From positions 1 through 55,271 of the forward strand of contig NZ_WWEQ01000014.1 in NCBI RefSeq assembly GCF_009857845.1: DNA of 55,271 bases, written 5' to 3'. The notes beneath the pieces are model-generated. The model had not been told where the DNA came from. It did no database searches and saw only the letters and a list, made by a program, of their open reading frames with translations. A program made the position numbers and the translations under genes. This document shows, piece after piece, positions 41,768 to 50,309 of the stretch. Source of the DNA: Brevibacterium rongguiense (GTDB lineage Bacteria > Actinomycetota > Actinomycetes > Actinomycetales > Brevibacteriaceae). Positions within the stretch are counted from its first letter, which is position 1, and the number at the start of each line of letters is the position of its first letter.

Positions 41768-42912
41768 GAGTCCGCGCCCTCCTCGCGCAGCGCATCCGCC
41801 GCTTCGTCCACGCTCACGGCGCTGTCGGTGAGCACGACGAGACCGCGGCCGTGGGCGTCGAACCCGGCCCACGAGCGGTAGCCCCCGGTGGCGCCGTTGT
41901 GCCAGGTCAGGCCGTCCGTGTGCATCCAGACGTAGCCGATCTTCGCCCCGTCGTCGGCGTCCGCGCGCTCCTTCGCCGCGGCCGCGCCGGGCGCCGTGCC
42001 GTCCGCCATCGCGGCCACCCACAGGGCCATGTCGTGGGCGGTGGAGCGGATGGAGCCGGCCGGCGCCAGTGCCCCCAGCGTCCAGGGGCCGGCGGGCAGC
42101 CCCGCGGCTGTGTAGCCGTGGGGGCTGCCCGCCGGCAGGTCGGCCGGCCGCATGGGAACGGTCGTCTCGGTCATCCCGAGGGGTTCTAGCAGCCGCGCCC
42201 GCACGAGCGCCGGGTAGTCCGTGTGCGCCGCGCGGGCCACGGCCTGGCCCAGGAGCGCGACGCCCAGGTTCGAATAGGCGTAGTGGCCCGGGTCCGGCTC
42301 CGTCCGCGCGGCGTGTGCGAGCACTCCCGCGAGGTCCTTCGTGCAGGGGTCGAGGCGGGCCAGGGTGCGCGGCAGCTGCCCGAGGGGGGCCGCGTCCGCG
42401 CGGCGGGGGAACCCGGTCTGCTGCTCGGCCAGCTGCTCGAGGGTGAGCTCTCCCGCGGGCGCATCGCGCAGCTCGGGGAAGATGCTGCCGAGGCGCTGGG
42501 CGGCCCGCACCTCGCCCCGGCGGACCGCATCGGCGAAGAGGGCGGCGGTGAACGTCTTCGTGACCGAGCCGATCTCGAACACCGTGTGCTCATCCGCGCC
42601 GAAGCCTCCGAACCGGGGGCTGCTGCCGTCCTTCACCAGCGCGAACGCTCCACTGTGGCGGTATCCGGCGGGCAGGGCCGCCTGCACGCTGCGCGCCAGG
42701 GACTCGTCGCCCGCGGGCGCGCCGCGGAAGCCGCGCGGCCACGGGAAGGCCAGTGCGCACGCGGCGACGAGGGCCAGGGCGAGGGCCGCCGCGAGCATCC
42801 CGCGGCGGCTGCGGAGCAGGGCGCGCAGGCGCGGTGGCGGGGCGGGGCGCTCGAGTGGGGCGGGGCCCTGCGGTGGGCCGGGGGGCTGTGGCTGGGCGGC
42901 GGGTGTGGACAC
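41764..42912 (-). CDS. Membrane-anchored serine hydrolase (class C beta-lactamase/DD-peptidase family)
   Basis: About 382 residues. A Pro-rich cytosolic N-terminus of about 37 residues precedes a signal-anchor helix (residues 39-57). The penicillin-binding-type active site shows Ser116-x-x-Lys119 (GSVTKTF), a YSN motif in HYAYSNLGVALLG and HNGATGG in place of KTG. Such enzymes hydrolyse peptides, esters or beta-lactams; there is no basis to call it a resistance determinant. GTG 42912 has GGAG 7 bases upstream. It follows the ArsR gene by 160 bases. Confidence 0.87.
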   Translation of the reverse strand: MSTPAAQPQPPGPPQGPAPLERPAPPPRLRALLRSRRGMLAAALALALVAACALAFPWPRGFRGAPAGDESLARSVQAALPAGYRHSGAFALVKDGSSPRFGGFGADEHTVFEIGSVTKTFTAALFADAVRRGEVRAAQRLGSIFPELRDAPAGELTLEQLAEQQTGFPRRADAAPLGQLPRTLARLDPCTKDLAGVLAHAARTEPDPGHYAYSNLGVALLGQAVARAAHTDYPALVRARLLEPLGMTETTVPMRPADLPAGSPHGYTAAGLPAGPWTLGALAPAGSIRSTAHDMALWVAAMADGTAPGAAAAKERADADDGAKIGYVWMHTDGLTWHNGATGGYRSWAGFDAHGRGLVVLTDSAVSVDEAADALREEGADS

Positions 42913-43072
42913 CGGTGGGCTCCTTCGGCGGGAGTCGGGCACTGCGGGCGGTGGAACGGTATGGGTCGGAGTGGTGTGTGGGTCGGAGTGCGGCGCGGGC
43001 CGGAGACCTGAGCGCCGGCGTGCGTGCGTGCGGGTGCAGGGGGGGCGTTCGTGCGTACGGGTGCGGGCGGGT

Positions 43073-43798
43073 TCAGTGGGAGGCGATGAGGATGAGGGCG
43101 AGCAGGGCGACGACCCGGTCGCCGGGCACCTCCCAGTGGCCCCGGCGGGGACTGCGCAGCCAGCCGGCGGCCGACAGCTGCCCCAGGTGGTGGTAGACCT
43201 GCCCCGAGGTGCCCAGGCCGGGCAGCGCCGCGAGATCCGCGGCCGTGTCCACACCCGCCAGCACCGCCTGTGCGAGGGCGAGCCGCACGGGGTGGGCCAG
43301 GGCGCTCAGGCGCTCGGCGGCATCGGCGAAGTCGCCGTCGAGCAGCGCCGCGGTGGGCAGGCCGTACTGCCAGCGCAACCGCCCGCCCCCGGGCGCGGGG
43401 GCGGTGCCGGCGTAGAGCACGACATCCTCGTCCCCGTAGCGCTCCCGCATGCCGTCGAGTACCCAGAAGTCGCCCTCGGGCGGCGCCGCCTCGGCCCCAG
43501 CAGGCCCAGCGCCGGCCCCAGCAGCCCCAGCGCCCGCCTCGGCTGCGGTGCTCGCTGCGGCGGCACCGGCAGCACCGGGCGACGGAGCCAGCCCAGGGGC
43601 GCCCGGCTGTCCGGCGGCACCGGACAACTGGGGTGCACCGGACAACCGGGGTGCACCGGGCAGCCTCGGGGCACTGGACAGCCCAGATGCGCCCGGCAGC
43701 GCGGCGAGAAGGCGCTGGAGGGCGCCCTCGAGCGCGTCGATGCGCCGCTCGAGGCGCTCGTGGGGGGCGGGGCTGTCGCTGTCATCCTGATCGGCCAT
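43073..43798 (-). CDS. ArsR-family transcriptional regulator with low-complexity insertion
   Basis: A 241-residue regulator. A winged helix-turn-helix lies near the C-terminus: AERLSALAHPVRLALAQAV, TAADLAALPGLGTSGQVYHH and LGQLSAAGWLRSPRRGHWEV. An N-terminal coiled-coil-like segment (HERLERRIDALEGALQRLL) is followed by about 70 Pro/Gly/Ala-rich residues, with SGAPQLSG-type repeats. No metal-binding Cys cluster is visible, so it is probably not a metal sensor. It reads first in an operon with a serine hydrolase and membrane protein. An operator palindrome lies upstream. Confidence 0.82.
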   Translation of the reverse strand: MADQDDSDSPAPHERLERRIDALEGALQRLLAALPGASGLSSAPRLPGAPRLSGAPQLSGAAGQPGAPGLAPSPGAAGAAAASTAAEAGAGAAGAGAGPAGAEAAPPEGDFWVLDGMRERYGDEDVVLYAGTAPAPGGGRLRWQYGLPTAALLDGDFADAAERLSALAHPVRLALAQAVLAGVDTAADLAALPGLGTSGQVYHHLGQLSAAGWLRSPRRGHWEVPGDRVVALLALILIASH

Positions 43799-43804
43799 AG
43801 ACCG

Positions 43805-43857
43805 ATAATAACGTAATTACGTAGAACTAGGGTGCGCTGTCCGGCCGGCGGTAGAGT
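43805..43857. promoter_or_regulatory. Divergent promoters and 12-bp operator between arsR-type gene and thioesterase
   Basis: Minus-strand -10 TATTAT (43805-43810) ends 6 bases before the regulator ATG at 43798. Immediately upstream is the perfect palindrome ACGTAATTACGT (43811-43822), a typical ArsR-family site. The plus-strand -10 TAGAGT (43852-43857) ends 6 bases before the thioesterase ATG at 43864. The palindrome is near-perfectly placed for autorepression and may also affect the thioesterase. Confidence 0.65.
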
Positions 43858-43863
43858 CGGGGC

Positions 43864-44295
43864 ATGGACAGCGACGAGCGCTTCGAGCAGATGAACTTCC
43901 ACACCCGCAAGTGGGTGCGCCCGGAGGACCTCAACGCCAACGGCACGCTGTTCGGCGGCAGCCTGCTGCGCTGGATCGACGACGAGGCAGTCGTCTACGC
44001 GATGATCCAGCTGGGCAACCAGCGCATCGTCACGAAGTACATCTCCGAGATCAACTTCCTCGCCTCCGCGGTGCAGGGCGACATCATCGAGATCGGGCTG
44101 CAGGCCGTGCACTTCGGCCGCACCTCGCTGACCATGCGCTGCGAGGTGCGCAACATCCTCACCGAGCAGATCATCCTCTCGATCGACAAGATCGTCTTCG
44201 TGGGCATCGGCGAGGACGGGCGCCCCAAGGAGCACGGCTACTCGACGATCACGTACGAGCGGGACCGCTTCTCAGACGCCATGCGCCGCCGCTGA
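43864..44295 (+). CDS. YciA-like acyl-CoA thioesterase
   Basis: A 143-residue hotdog-fold protein. The characteristic NANGTLFGGSLLRWIDDEA near residues 25-43 matches YciA/BACH-type thioesterases, with the helix Asp in place. VQGDIIEIGLQAVHFGRTSL and EVRNILTEQIILSIDKIVFV fill the central sheet. It hydrolyses acyl-CoA esters; the chain-length preference is unknown. The start follows a leaderless -10. The convergent membrane-protein gene ends 4 bases after its stop. Confidence 0.92.
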   Translation: MDSDERFEQMNFHTRKWVRPEDLNANGTLFGGSLLRWIDDEAVVYAMIQLGNQRIVTKYISEINFLASAVQGDIIEIGLQAVHFGRTSLTMRCEVRNILTEQIILSIDKIVFVGIGEDGRPKEHGYSTITYERDRFSDAMRRR

Positions 44296-44299
44296 GGCC

Positions 44300-44971
44300 T
44301 CACAGCGATCCCAGCGCCAGCGCGAGGCCCGCGGCCGCTCCCGCCGCGGCCCCGGCCGCGCTCGTGAGCCGCAGCCCGGCCAGTCGGGCGCGCCACGTCC
44401 GGGCCCCCTCCGGCAGGTCGCCGCTGCGGCCACGGGAATCCGCGCGGGCGTCGAAGGCGATGCGCGCCGGGTCCAGCGGGTCCAGGCGCACGGGGATGAG
44501 CGCCCCGGCCACCACGCGCTCGGCGTCCACGGCCTCGAGGTGCCAGACGAGCCGCGAGCGCACGGGCGGGGCCGGCCGCGCGCCCCGGGCCTCGGGGCGC
44601 GCGCTCACCAGCAGCGCCAGCCGCCACCCGGTGCCGGCGCGGCTGCGCCTGACGGTGCGGACCCGTGCGGAGCCCGGGATTCCCCGCGCCGCGAGCTCGC
44701 CGGCCGCGCGGCGCGGGACTTCGACGGTACGTCCGGGGCGGGCGCCCAGGGCCAGGAACCAGGCGGCGGCCAGGGCGAGGACCGGTGGCCAGCCCAGCAG
44801 CAGCGGGCGCAGCCCCGCATCGAGCCCGGGCAGCCTGCCCGTCGTGGAGCCGGCGGCGGCAGCGGCTGTGAGGGCGCAGCCCAGCCCCAGGCAGAACCAC
44901 AGCGCGCAGCGGCCCAGCGGCAACCGGCGCGGGGGCGGCACGGCGGGGGAGCGCGGATGAGCGGCGACCAT
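44300..44971 (-). CDS. Uncharacterised membrane protein
   Basis: A 223-residue protein. Two hydrophobic segments near residues 23-42 and 57-75 are followed by a soluble region rich in Arg/Ala with VDAERVVAGALIPVRLDPLD, resembling DUF3592-type domains. A final hydrophobic Ala/Gly-rich helix closes it. Function unknown. The -10 TAGCGT at 44978-44983 ends 6 bases before the ATG at 44971, so the message is probably leaderless. Confidence 0.62.
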   Translation of the reverse strand: MVAAHPRSPAVPPPRRLPLGRCALWFCLGLGCALTAAAAAGSTTGRLPGLDAGLRPLLLGWPPVLALAAAWFLALGARPGRTVEVPRRAAGELAARGIPGSARVRTVRRSRAGTGWRLALLVSARPEARGARPAPPVRSRLVWHLEAVDAERVVAGALIPVRLDPLDPARIAFDARADSRGRSGDLPEGARTWRARLAGLRLTSAAGAAAGAAAGLALALGSL

Positions 44972-44977
44972 GGGCCC

Positions 44978-44983
44978 ACGCTA
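44978..44983 (-). promoter_or_regulatory. -10 element TAGCGT, leaderless
   Basis: Six bases (GGGCCC on both strands) separate this hexamer from the ATG at 44971. Confidence 0.5.
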
Positions 44984-45082
44984 GGGGCGGGCGGGAAACG
45001 GGGCGGAACACGGCGGCGACGGGCGCATGAATCCCGGCCGGCGCCCCGACGGCGGGCCCCGAACCGCGGGCCGGCGATCCTC

Positions 45083-45088
45083 TAGACT
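45083..45088 (+). promoter_or_regulatory. -10 element TAGACT, leaderless GTG start
   Basis: Six bases separate this hexamer from the GTG at 45095, the start of the DUF308-like/OtsB-GH15 operon. Confidence 0.55.
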
Positions 45089-45094
45089 GATCCG

Positions 45095-45703
45095 GTGACT
45101 CCAGCCCACGACACGGCAGCGACCGCTGCCCCCGCCCCGCCGCCGGCGCGCCTGAGCGCGCGCGACGGCGCGTTCATGATCGCCCGGGGCGCCGCCGGCG
45201 CCGCGTTCGGGCTGGCGACCGTCTTCTGGCCGCGCGTGCAGCTGGCCAGCGCCGCCCAGCTGGCGATCGGCGTGCGCACCGCCGCGCTCGTCACCCTCGG
45301 CTACCTGCTCGTGGCGGGCATCCTCCTGTTCCTCCAGAGCGTGCGCCAGCGCGGCACCGTGCGCCTGGTCCTCCAGTGCGAGGCGATCATCGTGCTGCCG
45401 GCCGCGGTCTTCCTGCTGCTGGCCCAGCAGCCGGGCCAGCTGCGCGCCGCCGTGTGCATCTGGGCGCTGCTCTACGGCCTGCTCGAGCTGTGGATGTACC
45501 GCGTGCGCCGCGCGGAGCCCATGGCCGCCGACTTCCTCATCTCCGCGGGGCTGCACGTCCTGCTCGCGGTCATCGTGGGCTTCGGCACCCAGATGGCGGC
45601 CCTGTCGGTGTTCGGGTTCGCCGGCGCCGCCGTCCTCATCGTCTCCGTCCTCTTCATCGTCGGCGGCGCCACCCGCCGCATGCGCGCCCGGAAAGAAGCA
45701 TGA
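45095..45703 (+). CDS. HdeD/DUF308-like membrane protein
   Basis: A 202-residue protein with about six hydrophobic segments arranged in repeated pairs, e.g. ALVTLGYLLVAGILLFLQSV, LQCEAIIVLPAAVFLLLA, ICIWALLYGLLELW-like and LSVFGFAGAAVLIVSVLFIV. The layout resembles HdeD/DUF308 proteins, though the match is weak. The stop overlaps the start of the trehalose-phosphatase fusion (ATGA), so the two are co-translated. Function unknown. Confidence 0.65.
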   Translation: MTPAHDTAATAAPAPPPARLSARDGAFMIARGAAGAAFGLATVFWPRVQLASAAQLAIGVRTAALVTLGYLLVAGILLFLQSVRQRGTVRLVLQCEAIIVLPAAVFLLLAQQPGQLRAAVCIWALLYGLLELWMYRVRRAEPMAADFLISAGLHVLLAVIVGFGTQMAALSVFGFAGAAVLIVSVLFIVGGATRRMRARKEA

Positions 45704-48354
45704 ACCCAAGCCTGGAGGCCGCCCGGCCCTTCCCCGACTCGTTTGACCCGGCAGCCCCCACCGCGGGACCGCTGGGCGACCTCGCCGTCGCGATGCGCAC
45801 GCTCGATCCCGCCCTCTTCGAGGCGCTCGTGCAGGTGGCGCGCTCGCCCCGGCTGCTCGTGGCGACGGACTACGACGGCACGATCGCCCCGATCGTCGAC
45901 CGCCCCACCCACGCCTACCCGCTCGAGCTGTCCGTCGTGTCGATGCGCGCCCTCGCCGCGCTGCGCGACACCTCCACCGCGGTGATCTCCGGGCGCTCCC
46001 TGCGCGACCTCGCCGCCATGTCGCGCCTGCCGCGCGAGGTGGCCCTCGTGGGCTCGCACGGCAGCGAGCGCGACACGGACTTCGACGAGACCTTCGACGA
46101 GCGCGAGCGGGCGAGCATCGACCGGATCCTCGCGGCCGCCGGTGAGCTCGCCGCGCAGCGCCCGGAGATCCACATCGAGAAGAAGCCCACCGGCGTCGCC
46201 GTGCACCTGCGCGGCCTGGCCCCGGAGGCGCGCGCGGATGCCCTGGCCGTCATCGACTCGCTGGCCGGAGTGGACGGGATCGGCGTCCTGTGGGGCAAGG
46301 AGGTCGCGGACCTCACCGCCACGGACTCCACGAAGGGCGACGCCCTGCGCGAGCTGCGCGAGCGCGGCGGCGATCCGGCCGTGCTCTACATCGGCGACGA
46401 CACCTCAGACGAGGCCGCGTTCGTCACGCTCGGCGGCACGGACGTGGGCGTCAGGGTCGCCGAGGACGGTGCGGACGCTCCCACCGTCGCCGCCTACCGG
46501 GTGGCGGACCCGGACGCCGTGGCGCTCGTGCTCACCACGATCTTCGAGCTGCGCCGGGCGTGGCTGTTCGGCCGCACCGCCGTGCCGATCCAGCGCCACT
46601 CGCTGCTGGCCAACGGCCAGTCCACGGCGCTGGTGGACCCGGAGGGCAGCATCTGCTGGATGCCCCACCCCCTGCCGCACTCCGCCTCGCTGTTCTCCGA
46701 GATCCTCGGCTCGGACATCGCCGGCTACTTCTCCGTCACCCCGGCGGCGCTGAGCGGGCGGGCGGCCAAGCCGCTCACGCAGCGCTACCGGGGCGCCTCC
46801 ACGATCGTCGAGACGCGCTGGGCCGGCCTCACCCTGCTCGACTACCTCGCCCCCGTGGACGAGGACAGCTCGGAGACCGTGCTCGTGCGCGTGCTCACCG
46901 GGGACGCGGAGGCCGAGGTGCGCTTCGCCCCCCGCCCCGACTACGGCTCCGCGCCCGTGCGCCTCGAGGCCGACGGCGACACCGTGCGCGTGCTCGGCAC
47001 CCCCGAGCCCATCGTCCTGCACGCCCCGGGCCTCGAGTTCGAGATCGTCCAGGTCCGCGGCTCCGACACCGCGGTGGCACGGGTGCGGCCCGCGGACTGC
47101 GAATCGGGCCACGCCGTGCTCACCCTCGTGTGCGGGGAGTCGGAGGACATCGCCACGCTCACCCAGGGCAACGAGCAGGCGGTGCGCGCCCGCGCGGAGG
47201 GCTACTGGACGAACTGGGTGGCGAGCCTGCGGCTGCCGGGGCTGCGCCGCGATGAGGTGATCCGCTCCGCGATCACGCTGCGCGCGCTGTGCCACACGCC
47301 CACGGGCGGGGTGCTGGCCGCGGCCACCTCCTCGCTGCCGGAGGGGATCGGCGGCATCCGCAACTGGGACTACCGCTACTGCTGGCTGCGCGACGGGTCC
47401 ATGACGGTGCACACGCTGCTCCAGCTGGGCTCCTCGGCGGAGGCCGAGGGCTTCCTCCAGTGGCTCAGCGGCATCCTCGCCGAGGCCTCCGGGCCCGAGC
47501 AGCTCCACCCCCTCTACGCGGTCGACGGCTCCGTGCTCACGACCGAGGCGGTCCTCGAGCACCTGCCCGGCTACGCCGGCTCGCGCCCCGTGCGCGTGGG
47601 CAACGCCGCCGAGCACCAGGTCCAGCTCGATGTCTTCGGGCCCGTCACGGAGCTCATCGCGGCGCTGGCCGCCGAGTTCGGCGACCTCAGCGACGAGCAC
47701 TGGGAGCTGGCCTGCCAGATGGTCATCGCCGTCGAGCGGCGCTGGCGCGAGCCCGATCACGGGATCTGGGAGGCCCGCCGGGAGCCCAAGCACAACGTCT
47801 ACACGAAGGTCATGTGCTGGGTGACGGTCGACCGCGCGATCCGCCTGGCCGACCGTTTCGGGCGCGAACTGCCCGGCGCCTGGCGCCAGCTGCGCGAGGA
47901 GATCGCCGAGGACGTCATCTCCCGCGGCTGGAACGAGGAGGTGGGCGCCTACACGGTTGCCTACGGCGAGGACGACCTCGACTCCGCGTGCCTGTTCGTG
48001 GGCCTGTCCGGGCTGCTGGCCCCGGATGACCCGCGCTTCATCGCGACCGTCGACGCCATCGAGCGCGACCTGCGGGTGGGGCCCACGGTCTTCCGCTACC
48101 GCTACGAGGACGGGCTGCCCGGCCTGGAGGGCGGCTTCCACATCTGCACGACGTGGCTCATCGAGGCGTTCATCCTCGTGGGCCGCCACGACGATGCGCG
48201 CGACCTGTTCGCCCGCCTCACGGACCTCATGGGCCCCACCGGGCTGTTCTCCGAGGAGTACGACCCCGCCTCCGAGGTCCACCTGGGCAACCACCCGCAG
48301 GCATACTCCCACCTGGGCTACATCCGGGTGGCCCGGATGCTCGACGCGCTGTAG
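45700..48354 (+). CDS. otsB: Fused trehalose-6-phosphate phosphatase and GH15 glucoamylase/trehalase-like domain
   Basis: An 884-residue two-domain protein. The HAD-type trehalose-phosphatase half (about residues 45-275) has the nucleophile motif ATDYDGT (Asp57, Asp59), the VISGRSLRDL region and the metal loop YIGDDTSDEAAF. The GH15 half (about 290-884) begins SLLANGQSTALVDPEGSICW. It contains NWDYRYCWLRDG, GLEGGFHICTTWLIEAF with the predicted acid Glu, and GLFSEEYDP with the base Glu. GH15 members of actinobacteria include trehalases. So the two domains may make and break trehalose, or act on different sugars. The ATG overlaps the preceding stop. Confidence 0.9.
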   Translation: MNPSLEAARPFPDSFDPAAPTAGPLGDLAVAMRTLDPALFEALVQVARSPRLLVATDYDGTIAPIVDRPTHAYPLELSVVSMRALAALRDTSTAVISGRSLRDLAAMSRLPREVALVGSHGSERDTDFDETFDERERASIDRILAAAGELAAQRPEIHIEKKPTGVAVHLRGLAPEARADALAVIDSLAGVDGIGVLWGKEVADLTATDSTKGDALRELRERGGDPAVLYIGDDTSDEAAFVTLGGTDVGVRVAEDGADAPTVAAYRVADPDAVALVLTTIFELRRAWLFGRTAVPIQRHSLLANGQSTALVDPEGSICWMPHPLPHSASLFSEILGSDIAGYFSVTPAALSGRAAKPLTQRYRGASTIVETRWAGLTLLDYLAPVDEDSSETVLVRVLTGDAEAEVRFAPRPDYGSAPVRLEADGDTVRVLGTPEPIVLHAPGLEFEIVQVRGSDTAVARVRPADCESGHAVLTLVCGESEDIATLTQGNEQAVRARAEGYWTNWVASLRLPGLRRDEVIRSAITLRALCHTPTGGVLAAATSSLPEGIGGIRNWDYRYCWLRDGSMTVHTLLQLGSSAEAEGFLQWLSGILAEASGPEQLHPLYAVDGSVLTTEAVLEHLPGYAGSRPVRVGNAAEHQVQLDVFGPVTELIAALAAEFGDLSDEHWELACQMVIAVERRWREPDHGIWEARREPKHNVYTKVMCWVTVDRAIRLADRFGRELPGAWRQLREEIAEDVISRGWNEEVGAYTVAYGEDDLDSACLFVGLSGLLAPDDPRFIATVDAIERDLRVGPTVFRYRYEDGLPGLEGGFHICTTWLIEAFILVGRHDDARDLFARLTDLMGPTGLFSEEYDPASEVHLGNHPQAYSHLGYIRVARMLDAL

Positions 48355-48408
48355 CGCCGGCCGGGAGCCCGGGAGACCGGGAGACCCGGCGGCGGTGCGG
48401 TCGCCGGG

Positions 48409-48414
48409 TAGGGT
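48409..48414 (+). promoter_or_regulatory. -10 element TAGGGT, leaderless
   Basis: Six bases separate this hexamer from the ATG at 48421. Confidence 0.5.
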
Positions 48415-48420
48415 GCCCCC

Positions 48421-48857
48421 ATGAGGATCCCGCCCCGCACCCCGCTCTGGTGGCTCGGCATCGCGGTGCCGCTGGCCGGCGCCGCGCTGGCCGCGGGGTT
48501 TACCTGTACCTGGGCCCGAGCCCCCGCGACGCCGACGTCGAGCTGCTGGCGCTCGGCGCCGTCCTCCTGCTGCTGCGCACCCTGCCGTTCCTGGCGACGG
48601 CCGTGCTCATGGCGCTCGTGCGCACCGGCGGCCCCGCCTGGGCCGGGGGCCTCGCCTACGCCCTGCTGGCGGGGGCGCTCGAGGTGTGGGTCGACGTCTC
48701 GGTCCTCACCTCGGACAGCTCCACCGCCGGGATCGGGCTCATCATGGGCCCCGCGCTCAGCGTGTGCCTCGTGGCGCCGGCCGTCGCGATCGTCTGCGCG
48801 CTCGCCGTCGGCATCCGGCGCCTGCGCCGTCGCCGCGCGCGCGGCCGGGCGGACTGA
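48421..48857 (+). pseudogene. Small membrane protein, frameshifted
   Basis: The ATG frame gives PLWWLGIAVPLAGAALAAG, then loses sense. The -1 frame continues with YLYLGPSPRDADVELLALG, AVLLLLRTLPFLATAVLMAL and AGGLAYALLAGALEVWVDVS, then ALSVCLVAPAVAIVCALAVG and an Arg-rich tail ending at 48857. Joining them by one added G in the GGGG run at 48495-48498 restores a protein of about 145 residues with four hydrophobic segments. The run makes a sequencing error or a slippage mutation the simplest causes. The family is not recognised. The start follows a leaderless -10. Confidence 0.65.
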
Positions 48858-48970
48858 CAGACGGGCGCCTGACAGACCGCCGCCTGGCGCTTGCGCCGCC
48901 GCCGCGCGCGCAGCCGGGTCGCCTGACAGACGGGCGCCTGACAGGCCGCCGCCTGGTGCGTCGCCGCCGG
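48854..48970. repeat. 69-bp tandem repeat at the end of the membrane gene
   Basis: The unit CTGACAGACGGGCGCCTGAC starts at 48854 and again at 48923, a 69-bp period. The sequence before the first copy resembles the corresponding part of the unit, so the duplication includes the gene's Arg-rich 3' end. The spacer between convergent genes holds nothing else. Confidence 0.8.
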
Positions 48971-48977
48971 GTTCGGC

Positions 48978-50300
48978 TCAGTGCCGGGCGCCGTGCGGGC
49001 CCGGCACGGTGTCCGCGGGGGCGGCCGAGGCGGGGCGCGCCTCGGCGGCGGCGCTCGCCTGGTCCGCCGGCGAGGGGAACTCGACGCGCGCCTGCGCGCC
49101 GCCATTCGCGCCGTTGCGGAAGACCAGCCGCATGCCCAGCAGCTTCGCCTGCCCCTGGGCGATGACGAGCCCGAGGCCCATGCCGCCGCCGCCCGCGGAG
49201 ACGAAGCGGGTGGGCCCGGCGTCGATGATGTCCGCGGGGTAGCCCGCGCCCGCGTCGCTGACCATGACCGCGCCGTTGTCCACGACGATCGAGATCGGGT
49301 CGGCGCCGTGGCGCACCGCGTTGGTGATGAGGTTGCTCACGATCCGCTCGAAGCGGCGCTGGTCGGTGACGATGACGGCGTCCGGGGCGCGGTAGTCCTC
49401 GATCACCACGTGCTCGCCCAGCGCCCCCGAGGCGCGCAGCGTGGTGAGCAGGGACTTCACCGCGCTCACGACGGTGACCGGGCCCATGACGGGCTCCGCG
49501 CGCCCGGCGTCCAGGCGCGAGACCTCGAGCAGGTCCTCGACGAGCACCTGGAGCCGGTGCACGCGATCGCGGACGAGCTCGGCCGGCCGCGAGTCCTCCT
49601 CGAGGAGGTTCGCAGCGTTGACGAGGCCCGTGAGCGGGGTGCGCATCTCGTGGGCGAGGTCGGCGGTGAAGCGCTGCTCGGAGTCGAGGCGCTCGGCGAG
49701 CCGGGCGACGGCGGAGTCGACCGCCTCGGCGAAGGCGGAGACCTCGTCGTCGCCGGCCGCCACGACATCGGAGATCTTCTCGCTCGTGTCACCGGCGGCG
49801 ATCCGCCGGGCCGTCTGGGCGCCCAGCGTGAGCCGGCGCGAGATCTGCCCCGCCACGAGCGAGCCGATGCCGCCGATCACCACCGCGGAGCCGATCATGC
49901 CGTAGAGGATCGCCCGGTCGATGCGCTCGAGGAGCTCCGCTGACTCCTCGGTGGAGGCGCGCACGGAGATGACCGCGGCGTGGGAGCCCACCTGGATGGG
50001 CCCGGCGGCCCAGATGACGTTCTTGCCGTCGACCTGCGAGCGGATCGTCACGCTCTGGCCCTTGAGGGCCGCACTGCGCGCCTCCGCGGGCAGCGCCGAG
50101 TCGTCGACGCTCGTGTTGAGGGTGAGGACGCCGGTCTCCGCGTAGATCGTCGTGGCATCGGAGAGCTGGTCGGTGACGTTCTCGCGCATCCGGTTGTCCT
50201 CCGCGGACGCCGCGGAGTGGCGGACGATGAAGCCGCAGGAGAGCACCGCGATGACGACGGAGGCGACGATGACGATGACGATCTTCCACCGCAGGGACAT
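48978..50300 (-). CDS. Sensor histidine kinase, CseC-like
   Basis: A 440-residue kinase. An N-terminal helix (residues 5-27), an extracytoplasmic loop of about 100 residues and a second helix (135-152) are followed by a HAMP domain with SRRLTLGAQTARRI. The dimerisation motif FTADLAHEMRTPLTG holds the phosphoacceptor His217. The ATP domain shows RIVSNLITNAVRHG, VSDAGAGYP and GGGGMGLGLVIAQG. The last 30 residues are Ala/Pro-rich. It follows the response regulator by 9 bases and is its partner. Confidence 0.92.
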   Translation of the reverse strand: MSLRWKIVIVIVASVVIAVLSCGFIVRHSAASAEDNRMRENVTDQLSDATTIYAETGVLTLNTSVDDSALPAEARSAALKGQSVTIRSQVDGKNVIWAAGPIQVGSHAAVISVRASTEESAELLERIDRAILYGMIGSAVVIGGIGSLVAGQISRRLTLGAQTARRIAAGDTSEKISDVVAAGDDEVSAFAEAVDSAVARLAERLDSEQRFTADLAHEMRTPLTGLVNAANLLEEDSRPAELVRDRVHRLQVLVEDLLEVSRLDAGRAEPVMGPVTVVSAVKSLLTTLRASGALGEHVVIEDYRAPDAVIVTDQRRFERIVSNLITNAVRHGADPISIVVDNGAVMVSDAGAGYPADIIDAGPTRFVSAGGGGMGLGLVIAQGQAKLLGMRLVFRNGANGGAQARVEFPSPADQASAAAEARPASAAPADTVPGPHGARH

Positions 50301-50309
50301 GCGGGGGCC

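Noticed and set aside
41764-42912. Calling the serine hydrolase a beta-lactam resistance gene
   Set aside because: The SxxK and YxN motifs are shared by many peptidases and esterases; nothing here indicates resistance.
48495-48501. Programmed -1 frameshift at GGGTTTA
   Set aside because: The heptamer is out of the required X-XXY-YYZ register for the upstream frame, so simultaneous slippage is not supported; a missing G is simpler.
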